Position numbers and translations under genes: made by a program
Assembly (NCBI RefSeq): GCF_042466665.1
Contig: NZ_CP162102.1
Coordinates: 3,224,001-3,288,000 of the forward strand
From: Peterkaempfera podocarpi
GTDB lineage: Bacteria > Actinomycetota > Actinomycetes > Streptomycetales > Streptomycetaceae
Direction of reading: 5' to 3'
DNA length: 64,000 bases
In this document: positions 17,461-25,684 of the stretch, piece after piece
Layout of the letters: every line of letters begins with the position of its first letter
Position numbering within the stretch: the stretch's first letter is position 1
Notes under the pieces: model-generated
Database searches by the model: none
Told to the model about the DNA's origin: nothing
Seen by the model: the letters and a program-made list of their open reading frames with translations, nothing else

Positions 17461-18960
17461 TCAGGCCGCGGGGACCCGGGCGTCCGGGGTGGCCGCGGCG
17501 GGCAGCTCCAGCACTGCTGTGCACCCCCGCCGTTGCGGCTCCCCGGGCAGCAGTCTGACCGCACCGCCGTGCTGGGCCAGCAGGTGTCCGCTGACGTAAA
17601 GGCCCAGGCCGCTGCCGCCGGCCGCACGGTCATGCACCCCGCGCTGCAACGCCCGCTGCTCCGCACCAGGGGTCAGGCCGGGGCCGTCATCGGCCACCTC
17701 GACCAGGATCACCCCGCTCTGCCTGCGAGCGGTCACCCGGACCCGTGCGCCGGGGGCATGGCGCTCGCAGTTGGCGAGCAGGTTGGTGGCCGCCTGCGCC
17801 AGCACCGAGGCGGGCACGGTGGTCCGCAGCTCGGGATCGGCTGCCAGTTCGACATCGGCCCCGACCGTACGGCGCAGCATCACCAGGCGGCGCAGCACAG
17901 GCTCCACCTCATGGCCTTCGGGGTCACCCGGCGGACGGCTGCCGTCCCGGGCCAGCAGCTCCCTCAGCCGCTCCAGCTCGGCCTGGACGGCGGCGCCCAG
18001 CTCGGCCTGGGCATCCGTGTCCAGCCGGGCGCCCTCCGCCCGCAACAGATAGGCGGCGCCGGAGAGGCCGGTCAGCACATTGCGCATCTCATGGTCCCGC
18101 TCGGCAGTCCGGCGGGCCAGGCGATCGGAGTCCAGCAGCCGGCCCTCCACCAGGTCGGCCCGGTGGAGGAAGTCGGAAGTCAGGGCGGTCAGCACAATCA
18201 GCAGGCCGAGCAGCCGCAGGGCGGCGGAGACCAGGTCGGGCTCCCAGACGGGATGCCCGGCGAGCACCCGGCCCAGCTGGGCGGTGGCCGCGACGGCGAG
18301 CCCCAGGCCGAGTCGCAGGCGCAGCCGGTCCTGATCGCGCCACCCGGCGTGGAGATAGCCGAAGGAGACGGCGACGGCGCAGCCGCCCACCACTGTCACC
18401 GGCAGCAGCGCACCGCCGGACGGATGGCTTGCGGGCGCGGCGAGAGCGGTCAGCAGGCCGCCGGCTGCGGCGGCCGCGACAGCTGCCAGTGCACCGCGAC
18501 GCCCGTGCGTCCAGCGCGGCGGGCGGGTGGTGAGGCCGGTGGCCAGCAGCACGATGAAGCTGCAGGAGGCGATCAGCCGGGTGACCGCGAGCCAGAGCAG
18601 CGCCCGGTCGGAGCCGGTGTTGACCACCGAGGAAGGCATCAGCACCAGGCTGTGCAGCAGCAGTGCGGCGGCGACCGAGGTGTGCGGACGGCCGTGGCTG
18701 CCGGCGAGCCGCGGGGTGAGGGCGGCGACGCCTGCGGCGGCGGCGCCGGTACCGGCGGCCGCAAGAGCGAGCAGCAGCTGGGTCTGGCGGAGCGGCAGCT
18801 GACCGCCGACAAGGTCACCGCTGAGCAGCAGTGCCGTCACGCCGGCAGCGGCCAGCGCGGCCACGACGTCCACGGCGGGGCCCCGGTGACGAAGCAGCGG
18901 TCGGCCCGGGGCCCGGCGAGCCCGGCGGGCGGAGGTCTGGTGTCCAGCAGTCATGCGCAT
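17461..18960 (-). CDS. Membrane sensor histidine kinase (about 499 aa)
   Basis: About eight hydrophobic segments occupy residues ~25-290 with almost no extracytoplasmic loop, suggesting sensing within the membrane. Next comes a phospho-acceptor helix (TAERDHEMRNVLTGLSGAAYLL, His as likely site). The HATPase domain has N-box NLLANCERHAPG, G1 DDGPGL and G2 GGSGLGLYVSGHLLAQHGG. The start is ATG 18960 or ATG 18954, after a G-rich patch. The frame continues to 19335, but that part looks non-coding. It is paired with the response regulator downstream. It is divergent in architecture from NarX-type kinases, so the signal is unknown. Confidence 0.85.
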   Translation of the reverse strand: MRMTAGHQTSARRARRAPGRPLLRHRGPAVDVVAALAAAGVTALLLSGDLVGGQLPLRQTQLLLALAAAGTGAAAAGVAALTPRLAGSHGRPHTSVAAALLLHSLVLMPSSVVNTGSDRALLWLAVTRLIASCSFIVLLATGLTTRPPRWTHGRRGALAAVAAAAAGGLLTALAAPASHPSGGALLPVTVVGGCAVAVSFGYLHAGWRDQDRLRLRLGLGLAVAATAQLGRVLAGHPVWEPDLVSAALRLLGLLIVLTALTSDFLHRADLVEGRLLDSDRLARRTAERDHEMRNVLTGLSGAAYLLRAEGARLDTDAQAELGAAVQAELERLRELLARDGSRPPGDPEGHEVEPVLRRLVMLRRTVGADVELAADPELRTTVPASVLAQAATNLLANCERHAPGARVRVTARRQSGVILVEVADDGPGLTPGAEQRALQRGVHDRAAGGSGLGLYVSGHLLAQHGGAVRLLPGEPQRRGCTAVLELPAAATPDARVPAA

Positions 18961-19461
18961 TCCCCCCGGCCGCCGACGCGGGTCACGGCCCCGCCCGCCC
19001 TGGTCGGCGGGTGCGGCCCGCAGGCGGGCAGATCGACGCGGCGCAACGGAACAGCACCGCAGCGTGACGGATCGTAGTGCAGGCCGCCGACAATCGGTGC
19101 TGAACCGGCAGATTGCCCCAGCAAGCGACAGCGCTGAACGCACTCGACCAGCCAGGGTGCGCCGGGCAGCCCGTTGGGCCCTCGCACCGCTGCGGCCTTG
19201 AGGGATCACGGCCCTGCAGAGCGGCTGGTCGGCCATCCTGGGGGCGCGGGAGGCATACGGCAGGCGGTCCGGCGCGGTGTGCGCCCCCGGAGGGGTGGGC
19301 CCGGGGGCTGCCCGGGGCTCCATGTGGATGAGCAAGACCTCACCTGGGGGCTGCGGCAGCGGTCCCGACCACGGTGGCGGCGGACGCCATGGGCTTCCCC
19401 GGCGGGGCCGGCGGGGCGCGGTGGCCCGCGTCGCGGGCCCGGGAGCTCCACGGAGGAGGCC
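18961..19461. other. 500-bp gap upstream of the kinase
   Basis: Expected to hold the kinase promoter and the 3' end of the SipW-substrate transcript. Open frames across it have poor codon content and I see no convincing gene, operator or strong hairpin. Confidence 0.3.
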
Positions 19462-19989
19462 TCAGTGGCCGCGCCCCTCGGAGTGGCCCGGTGCGCTCCG
19501 GTTCGGGCTGCTCCGGTCCGGAGTGTTCTTGCTGGGTGTGCTCTGGTTCGGTGTGCTCTGGTCCGGTGCGTTCTGGGTGCGCCCCCGGGCAGGGGCGTCG
19601 GATGAGGAGCCCGGTCCATGGTGGGCAACGGAGCCGTGCACATGTCGGCCCTGCGACGAGTCCGCCGCGCCCTGCCGGCCTCCCCGGCCGGATGGGCCTC
19701 CCCCGCCTGCCGGGTCCTGCCGCTCGGACCCGCCGGGGGTCGCGTCCGGGTTGGTCGTCCCGGCGGGTGCGCCGGCGGGAGCGCCGGCGGGAGCGGTGGT
19801 CGGTGCGGTGTTCAGGTGCACCGGGTCGGAGTCCGCAGTGTCGGTGAGCCAGGCGCCGGTGGTCCCCCACACCGGGGTGGCGGCGACCGCTCCGGCGGCA
19901 CCGAAGAGGACCGCGGCGGCCAGGCGGCGCAGCGGACCCGGTACGGCGGTCGGGGCGGGTCGTCTGCGATGGCGCCCGCGGTCAGGCAC
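19462..19989 (-). CDS. Putative secreted SipW-dependent protein with C-terminal pentapeptide repeats (175 aa)
   Basis: No confident family match. GTG 19989 overlaps the signal-peptidase stop (GTGCCTGA), so it is translationally coupled. An Arg-rich start precedes a hydrophobic helix (LRRLAAAVLFGAAGAVAA) and the sequence GTTGAWLTDTADSD. That resembles the TYAxFTDT cleavage context of TasA/camelysin-type proteins. The rest is Gly/Pro/Ser/Thr-rich and ends in six imperfect pentads of pattern [QKR][NS][AST]P[DNSG] (QNAPD QSTPN QSTPS ...). It could be a surface-attached or aggregating polypeptide processed by the adjacent peptidase; this is inference. Confidence 0.55.
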   Translation of the reverse strand: MPDRGRHRRRPAPTAVPGPLRRLAAAVLFGAAGAVAATPVWGTTGAWLTDTADSDPVHLNTAPTTAPAGAPAGAPAGTTNPDATPGGSERQDPAGGGGPSGRGGRQGAADSSQGRHVHGSVAHHGPGSSSDAPARGRTQNAPDQSTPNQSTPSKNTPDRSSPNRSAPGHSEGRGH

Positions 19990-20770
19990 CGCCGTCCCAG
20001 TCCACAGCGCCGTGCAGAGGGAGGCCCCGTCTGTCTCTGACGGCGCGGCCGGGCCCATCACCGGAATCGCGCTCCGTGTCGCCGCCGGGCCGCAGGGCCC
20101 AGGCCAGGGTGCGGGCACCCCAGACACCCAGGGCGAGACCCCCGACGACCATCGCGCCCGCCCGGGAGAGCAGCCGCTGCCGCCAGAGGCCGATCTGCGG
20201 CAGATGGAACCAGACCAGACCCCGGACGTCGGACGCCGCACGCCGCCCCGGGTCGTCGACCCGGTTGGCGTCCCCCTTGGTGGTGAAGGTGAGGCTGCTC
20301 GCGGTGTGCTGGACGGCGACCACGCGATGGGTGACCAGCTGTTCTCCGCCGCCCGGCGAACGGCCGGAGTGGAAGGTCACCACATCCCCGACCCTGATCA
20401 GCTCCGGCCGCACCGGGCGGTCCACCACCACGGACCCGGGCGGGATGGCCGGGTCCATGCTCCCGGTGAGGACGGTGAGCACCAGGCCGTGCACGGCCAT
20501 GGGCAGCACCGTGAGCGCCAGCGCCAGTGCCGCCGCCGCGGCGGCGGCCGCCACCAGCACCGCTTGGCCGGCCATACGGAGCCCCCGTGCGCGGCCCGCC
20601 GGAGGTCTCCGGCGGGGCCCCCGGGGGCCGGGGGTGGCGGGGATGCCGCGGCCGGTGCCACGGCGCTCGCGTGCTCCCCTGGCCCGGCCCTGCTCCGGCC
20701 GCTGTCCGGGGGTCCGGCCGGCAGCGGGACGACGATGCGTTCCCCGCGCCCGGGGAGCGGTGGACGCCAT
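19982..20770 (-). CDS. SipW-type (ER/archaeal-type) signal peptidase I (262 aa)
   Basis: S26B peptidase using a Ser/His pair instead of Ser/Lys. The nucleophile is Ser104 in VLTGSMDPAIPPGSVV and the catalytic His148 is in QLVTHRVV. A hydrophobic helix lies before it (residues ~68-100), and a second C-terminal helix (AMVVGGLALGVWGARTLAWAL) would make a two-pass membrane enzyme. The first ~65 residues are Arg/Pro-rich and unusual for the family. The start at ATG 20770 has GGGAG upstream. It heads a leftward pair with one putative substrate and is divergent from a TasA-like gene, the context expected of SipW enzymes. Confidence 0.85.
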   Translation of the reverse strand: MASTAPRARGTHRRPAAGRTPGQRPEQGRARGARERRGTGRGIPATPGPRGPRRRPPAGRARGLRMAGQAVLVAAAAAAAALALALTVLPMAVHGLVLTVLTGSMDPAIPPGSVVVDRPVRPELIRVGDVVTFHSGRSPGGGEQLVTHRVVAVQHTASSLTFTTKGDANRVDDPGRRAASDVRGLVWFHLPQIGLWRQRLLSRAGAMVVGGLALGVWGARTLAWALRPGGDTERDSGDGPGRAVRDRRGLPLHGAVDWDGGA

Positions 20771-21152
20771 TCAGATGATCTCCCGCTCTTGCCTGCCGCC
20801 CGGCCGGAGGCCTGCCGGGTGGTCTCTGCGTCGTGACCGACGGCTCTGACACCGGCCACCCCGCCGATCCTGCCGATACGACGCGTCCGACGCATCGTCA
20901 AAAGTGGGGATAGACGCCTACTGCGCTTTGACGATGCGACACCCCATGACCGCCCGGCACTGTTGTGGTCAGTCGCCGCACCGGCAGGGAGGTGCGGAGC
21001 ACAGCCGACGGACACGAGGGCCACCACAGGAACGACCGGAACGACAGGCGCCACGGGCACCACGGGCAGAACGCACACACCAGCACCTATTCGACGGACA
21101 CGAGAGCGGACTGCGGACAGATGACGGCGGACGGCAACGGGATGAGCGTGTG
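20771..21152. other. Divergent promoter region between sipW-like and tasA-like genes (382 bp)
   Basis: It contains the 12-bp inverted repeat at 20891-20938 and an out-of-frame tract of short repeats (GGCGCCACGGGCACCACGGG, near 21048). I see no gene; the Val/Pro-rich minus-strand frame across it lacks a credible start. Confidence 0.4.
20891..20938. promoter_or_regulatory. Perfect 12-bp inverted repeat, candidate operator
   Basis: Arms CGCATCGTCAAA (20891-20902) and TTTGACGATGCG (20927-20938) with a 24-bp spacer, in the divergent region. The second arm contains TTTGACG, which could also serve as a rightward -35 element. Confidence 0.45.
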
Positions 21153-21818
21153 ATGAGCGTCTTCAGGAGGAGCAGGAAGGCCGCCGCGCTCGCCGGCTCG
21201 GTATCGCTGGCCGCCGCCGCGGTCGCCGTCACCGGAGGGACGTATGCCTGGTTCACCGACACTCAGAACACCGGTTCCACGGTTGTGCAGACCGGCACTC
21301 TCACCTTCGGCAACGCCTCCACCACCTCGGCGCCGACAGCCTCGGATCTGGTGCCCGGCAGCCCACTGCCGACACTCACCGCCGTCTTCACCAGTAGTGG
21401 CTCGCTCAGCGGCAAGGTCCGCCTGGCACTGCACCGCGACCCCGCCGCGGACGGCGCCCCGGTGATCCGGGATGCCGACCTGCAGTACTTCCATCTGCAC
21501 TTCTCCGTCGAGCGCCGGGGCAGCGCAGGCCAGGATCTCGGGGACAAGGAGTTCGACATCGACCTGGACGACGCGCTGGCCCACAGTCTCGGCCCCAACG
21601 CTCCGCAGTCGGGAGACGTCCCGTACACGCGGACCGACCCGGACTATGCGGGCTTCGCGGAGTACTTCAAGCTCGACCCGGGCGACCAGCAGCGGGTGAC
21701 GGTCACCGGCGCGATCGACGAACGGGCGGGGAACAGCATCCAGGGCAGGTCCCTGGTCTACAGCCTCACGGCCACGCTGATGCAGCTCCAGGCACCCGAC
21801 GCCACGGCGGCGGAGTAG
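21153..21818 (+). CDS. TasA/camelysin-like secreted protein (221 aa)
   Basis: N-terminal signal: basic MSVFRRSRK, hydrophobic ALAGSVSLAAAAVAV, then TGGTYAWFTDTQNT, the SipW-type cleavage context. The mature region (~190 residues) is acidic and beta-rich with repeated short strands (TVVQTGTLTFGN, RVTVTGAIDERAG). This fits the TasA/camelysin (M73-like) fold whose members form extracellular fibres or act as surface proteins. I see no metalloprotease motif. ATG 21153 was chosen as the first Met of the signal peptide; it is preceded by ATGAGCGTGTG, with weak Shine-Dalgarno. Divergent from the dedicated signal peptidase, which is its probable processing enzyme. Confidence 0.75.
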   Translation: MSVFRRSRKAAALAGSVSLAAAAVAVTGGTYAWFTDTQNTGSTVVQTGTLTFGNASTTSAPTASDLVPGSPLPTLTAVFTSSGSLSGKVRLALHRDPAADGAPVIRDADLQYFHLHFSVERRGSAGQDLGDKEFDIDLDDALAHSLGPNAPQSGDVPYTRTDPDYAGFAEYFKLDPGDQQRVTVTGAIDERAGNSIQGRSLVYSLTATLMQLQAPDATAAE

Positions 21819-22019
21819 CGGGGCCCAGCGGGGCAGGTGTCGGGACCCGGCCGGGGGGCTGGGGGGCCGCGGACGGCTGGGGGGCCGTCCGCCGGGGCCG
21901 GGCAGGACACCGGGGGACCGCACGTGGTGGGGGACGTCACGTGCGGGAGAAAGGGAGCCCGAGGGGGAGAAGGGCTCCAAGGGGAAGCTCGCCGAGGGGG
22001 CACCGAGGGGCGAGACGAG

Positions 22020-22053
22020 GACGGCCGTCCGGAGTTGGCTCCGGACGGCCGTC
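22020..22053 (+). terminator. Perfect 15-bp hairpin
   Basis: Arms GACGGCCGTCCGGAG and CTCCGGACGGCCGTC with loop TTGG, about 200 bp after the TasA-like gene. It probably isolates that gene from pta. Confidence 0.7.
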
Positions 22054-22144
22054 GACGTGTTTCCGGACGGGATCCTTCCGTCCCTGGGCCGGCACCTCCG
22101 CTTCGGCCACCGTTCAGGCCGCCCCGGTAAGGTCGGCTGAGGCT

Positions 22145-22167
22145 GCGGTCCGGCAACGCCGGACCGC
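22145..22167 (+). other. Hairpin in pta 5' leader
   Basis: Perfect 10-bp stem (GCGGTCCGGC) with loop AAC, about 50 nt before the pta start and a dozen bases after a TAAGGT -10-like box. It may stabilise or attenuate the message. Confidence 0.4.
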
Positions 22168-22217
22168 GCCAGGGTGAGCCGCACGGCTCAGCAGGCCCAT
22201 GGAACGGAGAAGAGCGC

Positions 22218-24335
22218 GTGGCGCGCAGCGTGTACGTGACCGGCATCGGCCGCGGGGACGGTCGGCAGGTGGTCGAGCTGGGGGTCATGGAGCTGCTGAC
22301 CCGCAATGTGGACCGGGTCGGGGTGTTCCGCCCCCTGGTGCACTCGGCGCCGGGCGGCCCTGGGTCCGACCATGTGGTGGAGCTGCTGCGCGGCCGCTAC
22401 CGGATCGATCTGCCGCCGCAGGAGCTCTATGGCCTCACCTATGAGGAGGCCACCGCCCTGCAGGCGGAGCGCGGAGTGGACGAGCTGGTCTCGGTGCTGG
22501 TCGACCGCTTCCGCACGCTGGAGGCCAAGTGCCAGGCGATGCTGGTGCTCGGCACCGACTTCGCGGACACCTCCATCCCGGATGAGCTGTCCTTCAACGC
22601 ACGTCTCGCCAATGAGTTCGGCGCCTGGGTGCTGCCGGTGGTCGGCGGCCTCCAGGAGGGGGCCGACGCCGTGGTCGCGGAGGTGCGCAACGCCTTCCGC
22701 GCCTACACCGACCTGGGCTGCAACGTCCTGGCCATGATCGCCAACCGGGTGTCCCCCTCGGACAAGCAGCAGATCGTCCGCCGTCTGGCGGGCCGGCCTG
22801 CCGTCCCCGCCTACATCCTGCCCGAGGAGCCGGCCCTGGCCGCGCCCACCGTCTCCCAGGTGGTCCAGTCCACCGGCGCCGAGGTGCTGCTCGGCGACGC
22901 CACCGGGCTGACCCGGGACGTCCGGGGGTTCGTCTTCGGCGGCGCCACCCTGCCCACCTTCCTGGCCGCTCTCACCGAGGGCGCCATGGTGGTGACCCCC
23001 GGGGACCGCGCCGACCTGCTGATCGGAGCCCTGGCCGCCCATGCCGCAAGCGCCCCACCCATCTCCGGTCTGCTGCTCACCCTGGGCATCCGTCCGGACG
23101 CCGATGTGCTGGCACTGGCCGGCCGGCTGGCCCCCGGCACCCCGGTGGCCGTCGTCCCGGGCGGCAGCTGGCCCACCGCAGCCTCGCTCAGCGGTCTGGA
23201 GGGCAGGCTGACCGCAGGCAGCCCCCGCAAGGCGGAGACCGCGCTCGGCCTCTTCGAGCTCCATGTGGACACCGCCGAGCTGATCAGCCGGATCGAGCTG
23301 AGCCGCTCCGAGCGGGTGACCCCGATGATGTTCGAGCATGTCCTGCTGGAACGGGCCCGGTCCGACCGCCGCCATGTGGTGCTGCCCGAGGGGACCGAGG
23401 AGCGGGTGCTGCGCGCCGCCGAGGTGTTGCTGCGTCGCAACATCTGCGATCTCACCCTGCTCGGCGATCCGGATGTGATCCGCCGCCGCGCCGCGGACCT
23501 CGGTGTCGATCTGGGCCTGGACCGGGAGCCCTCCGGCGCCACGGCCCGGGTCGTCGATCCGGCCACCTCCCCACTGCGGGACAGTTTCGCCGAGCAGTAC
23601 GCCAAGCTCCGCGCCCATCGCGGTGTCACGGCGGAGCTGGCCTACGACGTGGTCGCCGACGTCAGCTACTTCGGCACCCTGATGGTCCAGGAGGGCCTCG
23701 CCGACGGCATGGTCTCCGGTGCGGTGCACTCCACCGCCGCCACCATCCGCCCCGCCTTCGAGATCATCAAGACCGCCCCCGGCGCCGACATCGTCTCGTC
23801 GGTCTTCTTCATGTGCCTGGCCGACCGGGTGCTGGTGTACGGCGACTGCGCGGTCAACCCCGACCCGGACGCCCGCCAGCTGGCCGACATCGCCATCAGC
23901 TCCGCCGAGACCGCCGCGCAGTTCGGGGTGGAGCCCCGGGTGGCCATGCTGTCGTACTCCACCGGCACCTCGGGCTCCGGCGCCGATGTGGACAAGGTCC
24001 GCGAGGCCACCGCGCTGGTCCGGGAGCGGCGGCCGGATCTGCTGGTGGAGGGGCCGATCCAGTACGACGCGGCGGTGGACCCCGGGGTGGCCGCCACCAA
24101 GCTGCCCGGCTCCCAGGTCGCCGGCCGCGCCACCGTGCTGATCTTCCCCGACCTCAACACCGGCAACAACACCTACAAGGCGGTCCAGCGCTCGGCGGGC
24201 GCGGTGGCGGTGGGCCCGGTGCTGCAGGGCCTGCGCAAGCCGGTGAACGACCTGTCGCGCGGCGCCCTGGTGCAGGACATCGTCAACACCGTCGCCATCA
24301 CCGCGGTCCAGGCCCAGGGCGGGAGCACCCGGTGA
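22218..24335 (+). CDS. pta: Phosphate acetyltransferase (705 aa)
   Basis: Interconverts acetyl-CoA and acetyl phosphate. The domains are in long-form order: N-terminal BioD-like domain (VYVTGIGRGDGRQVVELGV, with its P-loop not canonical), central DRTGG domain, then the C-terminal PTA_PTB catalytic domain from about residue 375. The catalytic domain contains FFMCLADRVLVYGDCAVNPDPD and the end block FPDLNTGNNTYKAVQRS. The GTG start 22218 has GGAGAAG upstream. It sits 26 bp before ackA, the usual operon partner, and the pair forms the acetate overflow and acetate-uptake route. Confidence 0.95.
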   Translation: MARSVYVTGIGRGDGRQVVELGVMELLTRNVDRVGVFRPLVHSAPGGPGSDHVVELLRGRYRIDLPPQELYGLTYEEATALQAERGVDELVSVLVDRFRTLEAKCQAMLVLGTDFADTSIPDELSFNARLANEFGAWVLPVVGGLQEGADAVVAEVRNAFRAYTDLGCNVLAMIANRVSPSDKQQIVRRLAGRPAVPAYILPEEPALAAPTVSQVVQSTGAEVLLGDATGLTRDVRGFVFGGATLPTFLAALTEGAMVVTPGDRADLLIGALAAHAASAPPISGLLLTLGIRPDADVLALAGRLAPGTPVAVVPGGSWPTAASLSGLEGRLTAGSPRKAETALGLFELHVDTAELISRIELSRSERVTPMMFEHVLLERARSDRRHVVLPEGTEERVLRAAEVLLRRNICDLTLLGDPDVIRRRAADLGVDLGLDREPSGATARVVDPATSPLRDSFAEQYAKLRAHRGVTAELAYDVVADVSYFGTLMVQEGLADGMVSGAVHSTAATIRPAFEIIKTAPGADIVSSVFFMCLADRVLVYGDCAVNPDPDARQLADIAISSAETAAQFGVEPRVAMLSYSTGTSGSGADVDKVREATALVRERRPDLLVEGPIQYDAAVDPGVAATKLPGSQVAGRATVLIFPDLNTGNNTYKAVQRSAGAVAVGPVLQGLRKPVNDLSRGALVQDIVNTVAITAVQAQGGSTR

Positions 24336-24361
24336 CCCGCAACCCCAAGGAGTCAGCCCCC

Positions 24362-25573
24362 GTGAGCGCAGCCACCCGGGTCCTCGTCCTCAACTCCGGC
24401 TCCTCGTCGGTGAAGTACCGGTTGCTGGACATGGCCGACGGCCGTCCGCTGGCCGGCGGCCTGGTGGAGCGGATCGGCGAGGAGGGCAGCCGGCTCGTCC
24501 ACAACCCGCAGCGGGGCGAGCCCCGTGAGCAGCGGCGGTCCTTCCCCGACCACGCCGCGGCGCTGAAGGCGGTGGGCGAGGAGCTGCAGGCGGACGGCCA
24601 GGGACTGGACTCCCCCGAGCTGGCAGCAGTGGCCCACCGTGTGGTGCACGGCGGCACCCGGTTCACCGAGCCCACGCTGGTCACCGAGGAGGTGCTGGCG
24701 GAGATCCGGGCGCTGACCCCGCTGGCCCCGCTGCACAACCCGGCCAACATCACCGGCATCGAGGTGGCCCGCGCGCTGCGCCCCGACCTGCCGCAGGTGG
24801 CGGTCTTCGACACCGCCTTCCATGCCACGCTGCCGCCGGCGGCCGCCACCTATGCGGTGGACCGTGCCACGGCCGACCGCTACGGAGTGCGCCGCTACGG
24901 CTTCCACGGCACCTCGCATCAGTATGTGTCGCGCCGCACGGCCGCACTGCTGGGCCGGGATCCGGCCGAGGTCAATGTGATCGTGCTCCATCTGGGCAAC
25001 GGTGCCTCCGCCTCCGCGGTGGCGGGCGGGGTGTGCGTGGAGACCTCCATGGGCCTGACCCCGCTGGAGGGCCTGGTGATGGGCACCCGGTCGGGCGATG
25101 TGGATCCGGCGGTGGTCTTCCATCTGCACCGGGTCGGCGGCCTGTCCATGGACGCGGTGGACGACCTGCTCAACCGCCGCAGCGGCATGGTGGGGCTGTG
25201 CGGGGACAATGACATGCGGGAGGTCGAGCGCCGCCGCGGTGAGGGGGACCCGGACGCCCGGCTCGCCTTCGAGGTGTACATCCACCGGCTGCGCAAGTAC
25301 ATCGGCGCGTACTGCGCCGTGCTGGGCCGAGTGGACGCGCTGGCCTTCACGGCCGGTGTCGGTGAGCACTCGGCCGGCGTACGGGCCGCGGCGACGGCCG
25401 GCCTGGAGGGGCTGGGCATAGCGGTCGACGAGGCACTGAACGGGCTGCCGTCCGGTGGCCCGAGGCTGGTCTCCCCGGCGCACTCGCGGGTCGCGGTGGC
25501 CGTGGTACCGACCGATGAGGAGTTCGAGATCGCGCGGCAGGCCTTCGCCCTGGTGCGCCGGACGGCAGGCTGA
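24362..25573 (+). CDS. ackA: Acetate kinase (403 aa)
   Basis: Transfers phosphate between acetyl phosphate and ADP. Family blocks: LVLNSGSSSVKYRLL at the N terminus, HRVVHGG, FHGTSHQYVS, LHLGNGASASAV, GLTPLEGLVMGTRSGD and FTAGVGEHSAGVR. The chosen GTG 24362 has AAGGAG (24347-24352) nine bases upstream. An alternative GTG at 24332 would overlap the pta stop and add ten residues. The length is normal for the ASKHA-fold enzyme. It acts with Pta. Confidence 0.95.
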   Translation: MSAATRVLVLNSGSSSVKYRLLDMADGRPLAGGLVERIGEEGSRLVHNPQRGEPREQRRSFPDHAAALKAVGEELQADGQGLDSPELAAVAHRVVHGGTRFTEPTLVTEEVLAEIRALTPLAPLHNPANITGIEVARALRPDLPQVAVFDTAFHATLPPAAATYAVDRATADRYGVRRYGFHGTSHQYVSRRTAALLGRDPAEVNVIVLHLGNGASASAVAGGVCVETSMGLTPLEGLVMGTRSGDVDPAVVFHLHRVGGLSMDAVDDLLNRRSGMVGLCGDNDMREVERRRGEGDPDARLAFEVYIHRLRKYIGAYCAVLGRVDALAFTAGVGEHSAGVRAAATAGLEGLGIAVDEALNGLPSGGPRLVSPAHSRVAVAVVPTDEEFEIARQAFALVRRTAG

Positions 25574-25671
25574 AACCTGGCCCACCGTCCCATGGACCGT
25601 CCCGGATCCCGAGATGATTCGCGGGCGATCCAAGCCGAAACCGACCGGAATGCACCTATAGCACGAACGGA

Positions 25672-25677
25672 TAGAAT
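25672..25677 (+). promoter_or_regulatory. -10 box for leaderless pyk
   Basis: TAGAAT, 7 nt before the pyk ATG, in an unusually AT-rich patch with no Shine-Dalgarno. This fits actinomycete leaderless promoters. Confidence 0.6.
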
Positions 25678-25684
25678 GATCCAT

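Larger units (their letters stand above)
21819..22217. other. 399-bp gap before pta
   Basis: G-rich repetitive tract at 21835-21905, a terminator hairpin at 22020-22053, a TAAGGT box (22127-22132) and a hairpin at 22145-22167 in the presumed pta leader. I see no gene. Confidence 0.45.

Noticed and set aside
18961..19335. Upstream extension of the histidine kinase
   Set aside because: Arg/Pro-rich with Cys scattered, not like the coding region; ATG 18960 follows a G-rich site directly before the first membrane helix.
20398..21078. Minus-strand frame starting with a Val/Pro repeat upstream of the signal peptidase
   Set aside because: It overlaps the peptidase in another frame and has no ribosome site; the repeat is a chance reading of GGCGCCACGGGCACC-like DNA.
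24332..24361. Earlier GTG start for ackA overlapping the pta stop
   Set aside because: Possible, but AAGGAG is correctly placed for GTG 24362 and conserved sequence starts after it.
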